The notes under the pieces are model-generated. The model was not told the origin of the DNA. It did no database searches and saw only the letters and a list, made by a program, of their open reading frames with translations. Positions 48,267 to 58,990 of a stretch of 64,000 nucleotides of DNA are shown here, one piece after another (within the stretch, counting starts at the first letter, position 1; each line of letters opens with the position of its first letter). A program made the position numbers and the translations under genes. The DNA is taken from contig CP012818.1 in the NCBI GenBank assembly GCA_001936135.1, forward strand, positions 372,001-436,000. The letters run 5' to 3'. Source of the stretch: Saccharomycopsis fibuligera x Saccharomycopsis cf. fibuligera (Eukaryota > Ascomycota > Saccharomycetes > Ascoideales > Saccharomycopsidaceae).

Positions 48267-48875
48267 ACTCTTTCGACAGTAGGGAGTGGTATTCTCAGGA
48301 TGGCGGATTTAGCGATGGTTATCTACTGCTAGTGTTTTAGAGCGACTTGGTCTGGGCGATCGGTATAGTTATATATATACATATACACATACATGTACAC
48401 TTTGTGAATTTGCTAAATAAACGATGGGCGGTGTGCTACAGCGGATGTGTTTAAGGAGAAGGAATTTCCTGGGCGGTGGAGCAGCTCTTGACTCCTGCAG
48501 CGGTCACTCGCTTTTATGAAATATTATATAACACACACACGCTCTGCGCTGCGGACTACTGCACACTACTACGTACCACTGCATCATGTTACAATGCAGT
48601 TAGAAGCACAGCAGCGCGCTAGCGGCGAACGCAGCATTATTCAATAACGCATTGCAGTGCTGCACAGCGCATCTGAACACCGCTCAACAATTGCCAAACC
48701 AGTATTACCCTGGCGGTTTATCCCGAGAACTCCCACTCAAATTCAATTCCGGCCAATCACAGCCGGCACTGCTCAGTGCTGCAGCTGTCTCACCCTCACC
48801 CCCCAACTCAGTGGCAATGCATCACGATACCGCATCAGCACCGGTACTGTTACTAGTAGTACCATAGTCCCGTAG

Positions 48876-48907
48876 TAGTAGTAGTAGTAGTACTACTACT
48901 ACTACTA
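48876..48907. repeat. 32-bp perfect palindrome of TAG/CTA triplets
   Basis: A run of TAG triplets meets a run of CTA triplets at AGTACT, giving 16 paired bases on each side (centre between 48891 and 48892) with no spacer. It could extrude as a cruciform or fold in RNA. Confidence 0.8.
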
Positions 48908-51900
48908 GCACTCCAACGGTGATTGGCTGCCACTTGGGACTTGGTCCTCCCTCGAGTGCTCAATATTCGATTGATCAATCACCCGAGACGGGAGCAGATC
49001 AGAGACATGTCTCAGCGCTCCCTCGAGGCTCTTACGAGAGATTAATTGTTTCGGGATCCTCAGCTCCTGGTGCGATGCGCGCTCCTTTTAACGGCCTCTG
49101 TTTCTCATGAATACCGTCTTTGCACGATAAAGCGGCTAAGCTTTACACACACTCTCGTGCCATCGGCCAATCAAAATCAGCACCGGCAACCGTTGGACGT
49201 TTGTTTGAACGTAGACGGCAATTGCAAACTCAGAAGCTTGATGCTTTTTCAACATAAACTGAGCAACACAGTTGGTAGTAGAATACTGTGCTGTAGTATG
49301 CTGTGCTGTAGTATGCTGTAGACGGTTTCTTTTTCCTCTCCTTATGCATGCAGACACCGCAGCGTACTACTCTCTCTCCAGTCTTGCTTTGTCTTGTACT
49401 TCTTCTACAGAAGTATGCTTGCTCGCTCGCTCGCTCAACAATCAATCGTTAAGATCGCGATCTTCAAGCCAACCGATTGTCGATTCTCAACCATCCATCA
49501 ATGTCTCAGAAGAGTGCCTAGCCTTCAGACACACGAGTCCCAGAGCTTTGACTTCGTGTCAATTGTGGGGTGTTTAAATTGTACATGTTGTAGGTTGGTA
49601 TTCTTCATGTCTTCTCGTTTTCTTTATTTCTCTATTTTCTTTATTTTTGTTTTTATTTTTATTTTGTTTTTATATTTTTTCACTTACGGCTCAATTTCCT
49701 TTCTAGAACTCTGCTATGACCAGACTCGCGCAGTAGTCTTTGGACTTGTCTGTCCATCAAAGTACAGGTCAATGTTAACGGCAGAGCTTAGCGTACCTTG
49801 GCCTGCTGGACTGCAGCGCCTTTTTATTGCCAGTCTTGTCTGGCATACAATCTGGCAGCTACACGTGCACAGTAGAACAAGTACGGTTGATTCGTGAACA
49901 AACCAGTTCAATTAAACTGATCCTTCTAACATCGTCCAACATTCTCTCGCAAGGTCTAAAATGTGCCGCAAACCGCGCTCCAGTAGCTCAAGGAATTCAG
50001 CAGGTTAGCGCGCTCCAGTAGCTATAGGTATAGCATTTCGCATGCAAGGGAAGGTATATATATGTCTTGGTAAGTACATTATATTGCATTGTGACAAGTG
50101 TCAAACGACGATAAGTGATGTTGTGGCAAATGTAACGTAATTTTTCAAACATTCTCTTGCAAGACCGCCGAAAGCGTGCTCAACATGAATGCCTCTATGG
50201 GCCAGTGCTGATGCTGGTGAGCAAAATAGTTTGACAGCCGTCTCCGCTGGTATGGCGGTATCCAGCCTAGCGCAGTGCGGTGAGATGGAAAACGGGCCGC
50301 AGTGCGGCAAGACGGTAGGTAGCTCAACCTGACTGCGGACGGATTTCCGGCAACCAGGTTTGGAAGTTGGCAAGGTGCCCGTAGGCTGCGGATACTGCGC
50401 TGGTTTTCCGGGTTTTGGAATCTGGTACGGCGAACGGAGAGAAGCCGTCGGGGCACCGCACACGCCCGAGCAACGGGAACGGAACGGAACGGAACGGAAC
50501 GATAAGTATCTTCAGGTTGAGGTTCGGAAATGGGGCTGCGACGCCCAGAGGGCTGGCTGTTACGGAGACGGTAGCAGTTACGGGAACGGAGACGGTTGAC
50601 ATAGCGCTGCACAGCGGCTGCGGTTGGGATCCCGGCGCGCTCGAAAATACCGTTGGCGGGGTCGGATTACAGCGCTGTGATGGATGGACACCGGCAGCAC
50701 ACTTACTTACGACAGACAATAAGTGCTCGGTGGAGGAACTGTTTCTGCAATATTCATATGTGCATTTTGACCTTGCATATCGGTATACCGAGAGTGATAG
50801 TTGGCACATTGTGATGTTATAGGGTTATGATGTTGTCCATTCCGGCCTTCTCCCACGCTCGGGAGTCTCTAAGACCTCTTGACGATCTTGGGATATCTCA
50901 GCTCCAAGCTCCAGCTGAGCGGCGTTGTAGGCCGGGCGATACAGCGCTTTCGGCTAATATTAAAGTGTAGCTCGCAAAAAGTACGCCAATGGTGTGCTGT
51001 TCCTCCTACAAGTACAGCAACGAGTCGATTCTATACAAAAGAACACAAGGCTGAAGCCCTCTGTTTAGACGTTCTGGTAAAAGCTGCCCGTGAGGATTGT
51101 GTGACATGGGACAACCATCAGGGTGTTTTCCGCTCCAGCACAGACACAATAAGCAGGTCCTCTAACAAGACACAGTTGCTTGGCCGTTGAAGCGCATTTG
51201 CTTTCCAAAAACTTTTGAAATGAGACTTTTCGATGGTCTCTGATAGACAGCCACAACGACAGCCAATCCGATCGGTCGGGTCATAACTCCTACGGTGGAT
51301 TATGATACGCTGCCAGTAGCGTTTGCTCGGCCGAGCAGGCAAACTGTACGATAGCCTCGCGAGAAAGACATGGTGGATGACCTCTCTGCTAGTGAATAAA
51401 TTGCAAATACACTATGGTAGTAGTGGCAGCACTAGGAGAAGGAGACACAGAAGAAACCGTAGTAGTTATCGCCATGCTATGCCAGAAACAATAGTTCTTA
51501 GCTATCGCCACTACTGTCTCTATATAAAGCCGGATGGTCTACGCTGTACCACTACACTACAAAAAAGCACTCTGCTTCACTTGCTTTTTCAACACACATT
51601 GGCAATACAGTCTTTCTGTCTCTCTGTCTTGCTGTCTTGCTGTCTTGCTGTCTTGCTGTCTTTGGATCCACACTTGCGATTGTGAATTTCCACAGTTTTG
51701 GCCTCGTTTTCCCGTGCGTGCAGTTGATGCTCATCGTCCTTGATCGTCACCAATCAGTCAATTTTTCTTTCTCTTCTGCTTTTTTTTTCCGCCAGCCACA
51801 GACACCAAATTAAGCGCCAGATACAAACTACCAAAGGAACACGAGAAACAACATCAGAGACCTTGGTCTTACGTTTGCAACCCAGTAAATACAGCGAAAC

Positions 51901-51919
51901 CCATCGACCTGAATCAGAA

Positions 51920-54280
51920 ATGTCCGGTCTTGTCACCATAGCAGACTTGGCCCATTTCAAATCCGATTTCAAAGCGCAAATATCCAAAGAGTTGAATCTT
52001 GATTTGCATGCAAAATACGTCAAACTTTCCAGAATAGTGCTCCGGGTGGTGCTTCTTCTTGAGCGCAACAGCAATTATAACCTCGCCAACAATGCTCCTT
52101 CTCTTCCCGATGTCGGCAATAATGGCTACAACAACCATGGCCATGCCAGCAGCAAATTAACTGCTTTTCAACAACAAAATGGATCTGATTTCGAGCGTAT
52201 CAAAGACGACCTTTTGCAAGTTTTTGCTAGCGCCGATTTGGATTCATGTGCTGCCGCTTGTCAAAACCAAAATGCTCAGTCAACAGCAGGTTACAGAAGT
52301 GATTGTGCTGCTACTGCTGCTACGAGTTCTTACCCATCCATTGACAAAACTACTGAAAAATCGCTAAATCAGCTCAACGAACAGTTTTTTGTCAATATTA
52401 GTGATATTAATAGCAACTTACAAAATTTGGAAAATTTTTTCAATGAAAGCAGTAGCGTGGCTTCGCAACAGCAGCAGCAGAATGTCAACAGTAAAAAGCG
52501 TCTGAGAGAAGTGCCCGAAGACTGCTCTACATACATGAAACATAATGTTGGCAGTAACCAAGCTGGCAACAATAACAACAACAGCAGGTACATTAGCATC
52601 AACCAGATATTGAATGATAACTCATACGAAGCTGGGGAAGAAGAAGAAGGAGACGTGGGTAAAAGGGGACAGGAAACAAATGATTCAACTACATTGAGCA
52701 ACACAAAATTTTTATCCGAAATTCTCAATAGTGATGATAGTCATAACCATTATACCAACAATAGCAATAATGAGACTCACAACAATTACGACTCTGACAA
52801 TAATGACTATAGCAGCCTGGCTAAAAACAGTCACAATCATCGGGCTTCAATAAATAGTCTTGTGAATAGCTCCCGAAACAATAGCATATCAAAAGTCTCA
52901 TCAGTGACGGTGCTGCCCGGGAAAAATATTGCTGCTTCTGGCACCTTCAATGATCAGTTCTCAATGCTAACTCCTGGCACGCTTACCAGTAATGAGAATA
53001 GAACTTTTAATAATAGCAATACCAATAGCAAGATCTCGCTACCTTCATTGCAAGAATCTATTGATGATGAAATTTTTGAAATTTTGAAGAAACGCAAGAT
53101 TGACAATAGCAGCTCCACTGCCACAAACAATTCATATAATTTGATTGACTCAAATACAAATGTCTCAAATGCTATCGCAAGTGGCAGTAAAAATGGTGGA
53201 GGTTTTCGTCGAGGTAGTAGCAATAGCTCGTCAACTAGCAGTCAAGGCGGCCGAAGCAGCCGAAGCAGCAGTACCAGCATCAACAATGATCAGGACTCTT
53301 CAACAACAATGTCATCACAAGAAGAAACGGCAGCAGAAACCCCAGCTAGTTCAACTAGAACTTTATCACCATCGATGGCTGCAGCAACTAAAGGAATGTT
53401 AGACTTAAGTGGTTGTACTCATAACCGTAATTATAATAGTAATAATAATAACGATAATAATAGAAATAGTGATTTGTCAGAAAGATCCCCTAGTCTGATG
53501 GTTTTCGGTGGAAGATGGAGAGACATTAACAATGACAATGAATTTAACAATAGTGTGTTTGACTCAATCAACAGAAATGAAAGTTCCACTAATGTTACTA
53601 ACGCTACTGCTACGCTTGCTGATAAAAATGATACTATTCTGGTGAAGCCAAAAGACAGTCGTTCTGGCTCTACTACTAGTGTCACTTCTTCCATTTCCAG
53701 CGTTAGTTCTGCTTCGCTGCTGCAGTCACGACCACAATCCCAGTCAAAGCTGGAAGCAGTAGCAACCTCATCATCGTCAAATGTAGCGTCAAGAAACTCC
53801 AGCTCTACTGTCAATTCAGCAATCTCCTCACCTTCTTCTTCTTCTTCTTCACCGTCATCATCCGCCAAAGCAAACAGCACCACCAAAAAGCCAACAAAAT
53901 CCACCCCAATATACCGATTTGCGAAAACTGACACCGTTGCAGACTTATTAAAAGAATATTTTGAGGGAATAAACGGTGGTCCAGCAATTAGGGATCTTGA
54001 ATTACAATACGGTGCTCGTTGGCGCGGTGGTTCTAAACATTCAGTATCCAAGCAATTCAACAGAAGAAAAAATTTGTACTTGATAACTGAGAGAGCCATA
54101 GCCGATGGCAAGGGCCTGAGCAATTATGACTTGGCAAAATGTATTGAAATTTTGGAAAATTCAAGAACTTTTTATAGCGTGCAGGAAAATAAAGTAAGCA
54201 AGAAGAGTTTGAACTGGTTGACTAATAATTTACCTTCTGAATTGATGAAATTTTTGGATATTGAAGAAGGGAAATGTTGA
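51920..54280 (+). CDS. Transcription factor with a GCR1_C DNA-binding domain
   Basis: A 786-residue protein. I chose the ATG at 51920 (GAATCAGAAATG context); the frame continues 60 codons upstream without an ATG. An N-terminal helical block (MSGLVTIADLAHFKSDFKAQ, then YVKLSRIVLRVVLLLERNSN) may dimerise. Residues about 100-660 are Asn/Ser-rich and probably disordered. The C-terminal domain (about 666-735) has IYRFAKTDTVADLLKEYFEG, GPAIRDLELQYGARWRGG and FNRRKNLYLITERAI. This matches the GCR1_C domain of Gcr1, Hot1 and Msn1, which activate glycolytic and stress genes. Which factor this corresponds to cannot be settled here. Several CTG codons fall in Ser-rich tracts. Its upstream region is 3.8 kb long. 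Confidence 0.85.
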   Translation: MSGLVTIADLAHFKSDFKAQISKELNLDLHAKYVKLSRIVLRVVLLLERNSNYNLANNAPSLPDVGNNGYNNHGHASSKLTAFQQQNGSDFERIKDDLLQVFASADLDSCAAACQNQNAQSTAGYRSDCAATAATSSYPSIDKTTEKSLNQLNEQFFVNISDINSNLQNLENFFNESSSVASQQQQQNVNSKKRLREVPEDCSTYMKHNVGSNQAGNNNNNSRYISINQILNDNSYEAGEEEEGDVGKRGQETNDSTTLSNTKFLSEILNSDDSHNHYTNNSNNETHNNYDSDNNDYSSLAKNSHNHRASINSLVNSSRNNSISKVSSVTVLPGKNIAASGTFNDQFSMLTPGTLTSNENRTFNNSNTNSKISLPSLQESIDDEIFEILKKRKIDNSSSTATNNSYNLIDSNTNVSNAIASGSKNGGGFRRGSSNSSSTSSQGGRSSRSSSTSINNDQDSSTTMSSQEETAAETPASSTRTLSPSMAAATKGMLDLSGCTHNRNYNSNNNNDNNRNSDLSERSPSLMVFGGRWRDINNDNEFNNSVFDSINRNESSTNVTNATATLADKNDTILVKPKDSRSGSTTSVTSSISSVSSASLLQSRPQSQSKLEAVATSSSSNVASRNSSSTVNSAISSPSSSSSSPSSSAKANSTTKKPTKSTPIYRFAKTDTVADLLKEYFEGINGGPAIRDLELQYGARWRGGSKHSVSKQFNRRKNLYLITERAIADGKGLSNYDLAKCIEILENSRTFYSVQENKVSKKSLNWLTNNLPSELMKFLDIEEGKC

Positions 54281-54593
54281 AGTAGGTGATCATAGCAATA
54301 GCAGAACTTACAGGGGGAAAGGTTTGGGAGAAAATGGCTACTGTTTTCTATCTTTGTTTTAACGGTTTTTGTCAGATTTTTCTTTTTTCATTTATCACAA
54401 CCATATCTACATTTCTTTTTGGTTTCTTTTATTTGATTATATTGGTTTGGTTTTAGTTTTTACTCGTTTTGGTTTGATTTGGTTCCGGATTTTTTTATTC
54501 TTGTCATCTGTCAATATACGTTATAAGCTTACACACACCACCTGTATCATCAACTTGATCATTCTCTTGTTGGCTCATTGTGTTCTTTTTTTT

Positions 54594-54629
<36 letters not shown>

Positions 54630-55704
54630 TGTATATATGTATCAATGTGTTGACCTTTTGCTATTTTTGTTGCAAAAGTTTCCATCTTTATCAGCAAAGT
54701 TCAACTACGTAAAACAAAAAGCTAGAAAGATAATAATGGACTGAGTTTAGGCTAAACCTTTAATGTCGATTTTGTATCTTTTAATTTACCTTTTAAATAT
54801 TTACAGGACCAAAATTTGGCTCTAATGTGATAATGGAAGACCAATAACTTTCTAATTACTAAGACTTAAGGAGAAAAAAAGAAAACTACAATTAAGAAGT
54901 AATACTTTCAGGTATAAGATAGACAAAGTGACAGCTATGTGGACGGATAGATTTCAATGGTGGAATAATGATTGATTATATCAGTAACAGAGGCGTGTTT
55001 AGTTGCCGAAAGATGACAGGGCAGCTGGGAATGTATGTATTTCCTACGGAGGCCGCGGACAGAGGACAAATGATTAATTGTAAGATGAGGTTTGGGAAGA
55101 CGTTGTAATCCGAAATCAAAATTTACAAAATAGGTAAAAGAAAAGCATAACATGTTGTAAAAATTTATAAAAAACGAAAATAAATGATAATAATAATTAT
55201 GAGATACGTTAAATAATGTGACGATATGACAATGTGACGATGAGAAGAGAAACATATTTGCAACTTGAAAAAAAAAAGACGTGATGTATGCTGACACCAT
55301 ATCAATACAAAAGAAAATATATTAAATAATACCACGAACGTTATCATAATCTAATTGGTTTCTAATAACATCTTTGATGTCATTGTCCTTCTAGCTTTAT
55401 GTGTGGTTGATGATTTCATTTCTATTTCAAACACCTCTTGGCTATTTCCACCGGCGATTTTATGCTTGATTATGGCCGAATAGCAATATATCATGATAAC
55501 AAAACAAAGCATCACTGACTGCCTTTATCGGTATTTCCTCTTTTTCTTTACACTCCAAATAAATTCCTCTTCTTTTTCTTGGTTGACAAATCACTGCTGC
55601 ACATTAAACGTAATCTTAAATCTCCCCCACCGCTGTGCCATATTCATTATTTCATTCTTCTTCCCACAACGAACCGAACCAACCCACGCCATAACTCTCA
55701 TAGT
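54281..55704. repeat. Convergent 3' intergenic region with a T32 tract
   Basis: About 1.4 kb between the transcription factor and the NDUFB2-like gene. A T32 run lies at 54596-54627. The 121-codon minus frame at 54935-55300 starts at an ATG but has no recognisable motif and a composition typical of AT-rich non-coding DNA. Confidence 0.6.
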
Positions 55705-55905
55705 TCAATGTTCAAATGGAAGCTTCATACCAAACCAAACTTTGTAATCCTGCTTAGCTCTGTACAATATCCAAAACCACATAGTTGCTCCCAAAACTTT
55801 TGACGTTATTCTGTAAAATGCAGGAACTTTAGGATATGGTATATTAGCATGACGAACATATTTAGCATGGCCGTGAGCTGAAAGTCTGAATAAAGATTGT
55901 TTCAT
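55705..55905 (-). CDS. Complex I small subunit, NDUFB2-like
   Basis: A 66-residue frame from an ATG. It has a basic, Ser/His-rich N-terminus fit for mitochondrial targeting (KQSLFRLSAHGHAKYVRH). One membrane segment follows at about 35-50 (VLGATMWFWILYRAKQD). The C-terminus VWFGMKLPFEH ends in the pattern seen in NDUFB2 (AGGG) subunits, which finish in an HPWEH-like motif. These are accessory membrane-arm subunits of NADH:ubiquinone oxidoreductase. S. cerevisiae lacks complex I, while CUG-clade yeasts have it. Identification is from short motifs and size. Confidence 0.75.
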   Translation of the reverse strand: MKQSLFRLSAHGHAKYVRHANIPYPKVPAFYRITSKVLGATMWFWILYRAKQDYKVWFGMKLPFEH

Positions 55906-55978
55906 ATTCGATATTCGTTATTTATATATAATGATTGAAACCAATTTTTCGTATTGACTGACAATAGCTATTGTGTGC

Positions 55979-56015
<37 letters not shown>

Positions 56016-56387
56016 AAGGTTGGTATTAATTAATTCAATTGACGTTCTTTTGCACCAATAGTTCTTTCTCTCTCTTCTCCCTCTCTTTTTTTTTTTTGGC
56101 TGTTGTGTCGGCCAATCGCGAAGGCAGCAAAACAAATCTATGAGAGGAATGTTGGTTAAGTAGCGATGATATAATTCATGTGATCCATGCATGTATAAGC
56201 ATCTTTATGCTGCACTATCAAATTGTTCAACACCCCCTCCCCCTTTGTAAGCATATAGCCAGAAGGAACGATTGCATTACAGAGATAGACACAACAATCA
56301 TGTTACTTAACTTTATGCCTGTGTTTGCCAGAGAAAAGAGAGTGTTGTGTGAGCGATACTCAAACTATACAAAGAAACGCATAATCC
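55906..56387. repeat. Divergent promoter with a (GT)16 tract
   Basis: Between the NDUFB2-like gene and the small ORF at 56388. A (GT)16 repeat lies at 55981-56012. A T run (about 56087-56097) and a C-rich CACCCCCTCCCCC lie further on. Confidence 0.65.
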
Positions 56388-56555
56388 ATGCTTTCTGATG
56401 TTTCGCAGAGAAGCTTCTCACCCTTCAAGCCAGATGATCAGCAAGCAGGATTGAATGTTTCAATTTGGGTCAAGAAGGCTCACGGAAGTAATGTAGATAA
56501 ACTAAAATACATGGAAAAAGATATTTCTCGTATCAGGTATATTTTCAATGACTAA
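56388..56555 (+). CDS. Candidate 55-residue conserved-looking small protein
   Basis: ATG at 56388 to TAA at 56553-56555, 55 residues, with an in-frame stop just upstream (56382). The protein starts MLSDVSQRSFSPFKPDDQQA and ends DKLKYMEKDISRIRYIFND. It is unlike the random frames around it: it has a balanced, charged composition, a GLNVSIWVKKAHG block and a predicted amphipathic C-terminal helix. There is no membrane segment or signal peptide. I do not recognise the family. It is convergent with FPR2, 122 bp away. It could also be the last exon of a spliced gene, but I see no TACTAAC upstream. Coding status is inference from composition. Confidence 0.5.
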   Translation: MLSDVSQRSFSPFKPDDQQAGLNVSIWVKKAHGSNVDKLKYMEKDISRIRYIFND

Positions 56556-56677
56556 AGAGTAAAAAATGACAGTAGAACTGAAGATTGAAGCAAGAAAATA
56601 TTTAAGTAGATTAGCAACTATGATTTGAGATTTGGAACATGTGATATTTGAAATAAATGAACAATTCTTCAAATAAC

Positions 56678-57287
56678 TTATAATTCATCTCTTGGACTAA
56701 TAATGTCAATTAATTCGGTCTTAAAAACCAAGTTGGCCTTTGGAGGAATAACCCCTCCGGCACCATGTTCACCGTAGGCTAATTGATAAGGAATAAACAA
56801 TTTTCTTTGTTCACCAACACACATTCTAGAAAAAAAAGAAATTGTTAGTAATTGGATCTTCATTTTCATCAAATGCATATATGGAAAAGGGAAAAGCGTC
56901 GTTGATAGAATTTTTGTTAATAGCTATGGTGGTAATGGCAACGCTATACCCGATAGTTCCATTTCATTTCATGTGTCGCAAATAATACTATACATACCCA
57001 ACTAAGCCTTGGTCCCAACCTTTAATAACCTGTCCTTTTCCTAATTGAAACTCAAAAGGAATACCTCTCAGCAATGAACTGTCAAAGATCTTGCCGTCTT
57101 CAAGCAATCCGGTATAATGGATCTTCAAAGTATCGCCTCTTGCAGATTTCACTGGACAGTCTTCAGCAGCAACTTTTTTAGTGATGCCGATTCTAAGCTT
57201 CTTGTTGTCATCGGCAGCAGCGGCTGAAGCGAGTGTGAAAAAGGCAGCGATGATAGAAAAAAGTGATAAGAGTCTGGTACTGAGCAT
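56678..57287 (-). CDS. FPR2: ER-lumenal FKBP prolyl isomerase (FPR2 type), two exons
   Basis: Exons at 56998-57287 and 56678-56825 join to 145 residues. The intron has donor GTATGT (from 56997), branch TACTAAC (56850-56844) and acceptor CTAG ending at 56826. The joined frame reads [17 protein letters not shown], which is exact FKBP sequence, so the join is secure. Residues 1-22 are a signal peptide. The FKBP domain (about 45-135) has [47 protein letters not shown] and [10 protein letters not shown]. The protein ends RDEL, a plausible ER-retrieval signal. It should catalyse prolyl cis-trans isomerisation and bind FK506. One CTG codon (57071-57069, within FDSSL-CTG-RG) aligns with Ser in S. cerevisiae Fpr2. 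Divergent from POF1. Confidence 0.93.
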
Positions 57288-57501
57288 TTCGTATGTGTGT
57301 ATTTGTGGGTGATTGAGGTAATTGGTTTTTGATCTATTACTATAGTGGTTCTGAAAGCAGACAGTTGGGTGCTTGTTGTGCTGTGTGTTGGTTCCTGATG
57401 TTGTTACGTTGCGTCGTTGAGTCTCGGGGATTTAGTTAGCAGGGCACGCAACCAGAATAATGCTCATCTGCTAACGTCAATTGATGGATGAACTGTAGTA
57501 G

Positions 57502-58698
57502 ATGGATAGATCTTTACAGAATGTTTATATTGGTCTCTACAGTCGATTTCCTCAAGCCTCGAAGAACCCAAAAATGAACAAGAATTGGAATAATGTTGTG
57601 TCCAGCTTTGTGAAAAGCCCTTCTAATCTTCAAATTGTCTCGCTGAGAGTAGCTAATAGTACTGTTTCTTCAGCATCGAAGATAGCAATAGCAGCAAAAA
57701 ATGCTAGTGAGAAACACAATATTCTTATTTTGGACTCATCATTCAATCCCCCACATAAGGGCCATGTCTCCATTATTGAAAACGCATTAAACTACTACAG
57801 CAGCAAAACCCAAGCAACGTCAGCACCAGCGACAACGGCGGCAACGGTGGTATTAATGCTTTCCGTGAATAATGCTGACAAGCTTCATCCCAAACCAGAG
57901 CTGTTCGATAGGAGATTGCAATTGATTGACTTGCTTGGTGATTACTTGTATAAAATAAATAAACAAAAAGTGTCTGTGTTGATTTGTTTGACCAAATTTG
58001 CTAAATTCACTGACAAGTATAAAGAATTCAAGAAATTGCTTTTGCTGCTGAACAACAAGATTAGCAATAAAAACACCATGCCAGCAGCAGTTCAACAACA
58101 AGAAAAAGATGCCAATGGAGAAGAATCAGATGATTGGGTTAAACTGAAAATAGAGAATAATGAATTATTAAACTATAACCTTGCTTTTCTCGTTGGGTTT
58201 GACACAATTGTTCGTATCTTTGATGCTAAATACTATTATCCAAATAGCATTGAAGAATCGCTTCAAGGATTTATAAATGGGAGTGACTTGCTTTGCCTTG
58301 CCAGAAATACAAGCAATGGGAATAGCAATGACCTAAGCGAACAAGAATCCTACGCTAGAAATATCAAAGATGGTAAAATTTTAGGTGTACCTGCAGCATG
58401 GTCATCAAAGATAATTGTATTGAATCCAACAAAGGGTAAAGTCAGCAGCTTAGGGAAATTCATTACTAATGTTACTGCTACTGAGAAACATCATAATGAT
58501 AAAGATACAGAAGAGTTTTTGCGATTTTTGACCACAATTTCTTCGTCTGAGATTCGTGACCAGTTGGAAAAATATTTCAGCAATGAAAAGAAGAGCGCAA
58601 GTGGTAAGGATAAGGAGGACATTGATGAATTTTTACAAAAACGAACAATCAAAGAGATTGCGGATCATATTTTGCAACATGAATTCTACAACAATTAG
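57502..58698 (+). CDS. POF1: Nucleotidyltransferase-fold protein Pof1
   Basis: A 398-residue protein from ATG 57502; a second in-frame ATG at codon 25 is also possible. The core is a nicotinamide-nucleotide adenylyltransferase fold: ILDSSFNPPHKGHVSI (about 74-90) has the HxGH nucleotide-binding motif. LMLSVNNADKLHPKPELFDRR, YNLAFLVGFDTIVRIFDAKY and TISSSEIRDQL (about 345-355) also match Pof1. In S. cerevisiae Pof1 has been linked to filamentation and to protein quality control; the reaction is unsettled. Compared with the S. cerevisiae protein (258) it is extended at the N-terminus and has a Lys/Asn/Gln insert at about 170-210. Confidence 0.9.
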   Translation: MDRSLQNVYIGLYSRFPQASKNPKMNKNWNNVVSSFVKSPSNLQIVSLRVANSTVSSASKIAIAAKNASEKHNILILDSSFNPPHKGHVSIIENALNYYSSKTQATSAPATTAATVVLMLSVNNADKLHPKPELFDRRLQLIDLLGDYLYKINKQKVSVLICLTKFAKFTDKYKEFKKLLLLLNNKISNKNTMPAAVQQQEKDANGEESDDWVKLKIENNELLNYNLAFLVGFDTIVRIFDAKYYYPNSIEESLQGFINGSDLLCLARNTSNGNSNDLSEQESYARNIKDGKILGVPAAWSSKIIVLNPTKGKVSSLGKFITNVTATEKHHNDKDTEEFLRFLTTISSSEIRDQLEKYFSNEKKSASGKDKEDIDEFLQKRTIKEIADHILQHEFYNN

Positions 58699-58990
58699 CT
58701 ATGTTGTTTGGCGAATAATAGATAGTAGCTTTGAATGAGTCATGAAAGAATATATGGCTATAACGAGAATCTCATTTTAGATTATAACTTTATACGTATG
58801 ATATTGACATTTTACGGGTTTAAAGGATGGAAACCTTTTATTGACAGCCTACTCTACTGCGAAAAATGTATACAATCCCTTCAAATCCAAAACAGAACAT
58901 AATTCTATGCAAAAAATATGTATAATATATTAGCTAAAACAATAAATATCAACAGTCATTATTGTAGACATTACATCTACACATCCTTAC

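Larger units (their letters stand above)
48095..51919. promoter_or_regulatory. Long 3.8-kb divergent intergenic region, repeat-rich
   Basis: Separates the Asn-rich gene from the GCR1_C factor. From about 48500 to 51700 it looks richer in G+C than its surroundings. Short repeats include the 12-bp array, the triplet palindrome, a 15-bp direct repeat CGCGCTCCAGTAGCT (49974 and 50009), ACATTCTCTYGCAAG (49939 and 50149), five GGAAC units (50476-50500) and a TGTCTTGC array (about 51616-51663). Open frames on both strands overlap and have no family motifs. Very long upstream regions are common for regulatory genes in this yeast group. That reading is inference. Confidence 0.55.

Noticed and set aside
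50101-50822. Overlapping frames of 120-161 codons on both strands
   Set aside because: Several frames are open at once because the sequence is G+C-rich and repetitive (GGAAC units). None has a family motif.
51740-51919. Longer start for the GCR1_C factor
   Set aside because: The upstream part of the frame begins at TTG with no ATG. The ATG at 51920 has a good context.
54935-55300. 121-codon minus-strand frame with an ATG
   Set aside because: Phe/Ser/Tyr-rich composition typical of chance frames in AT-rich DNA; no motif.
56425-56445. AGATGATCAGCA similar to part of U6 snRNA
   Set aside because: The upstream ACAGAGA and the rest of U6 are absent. The bases are part of the candidate 55-codon ORF.
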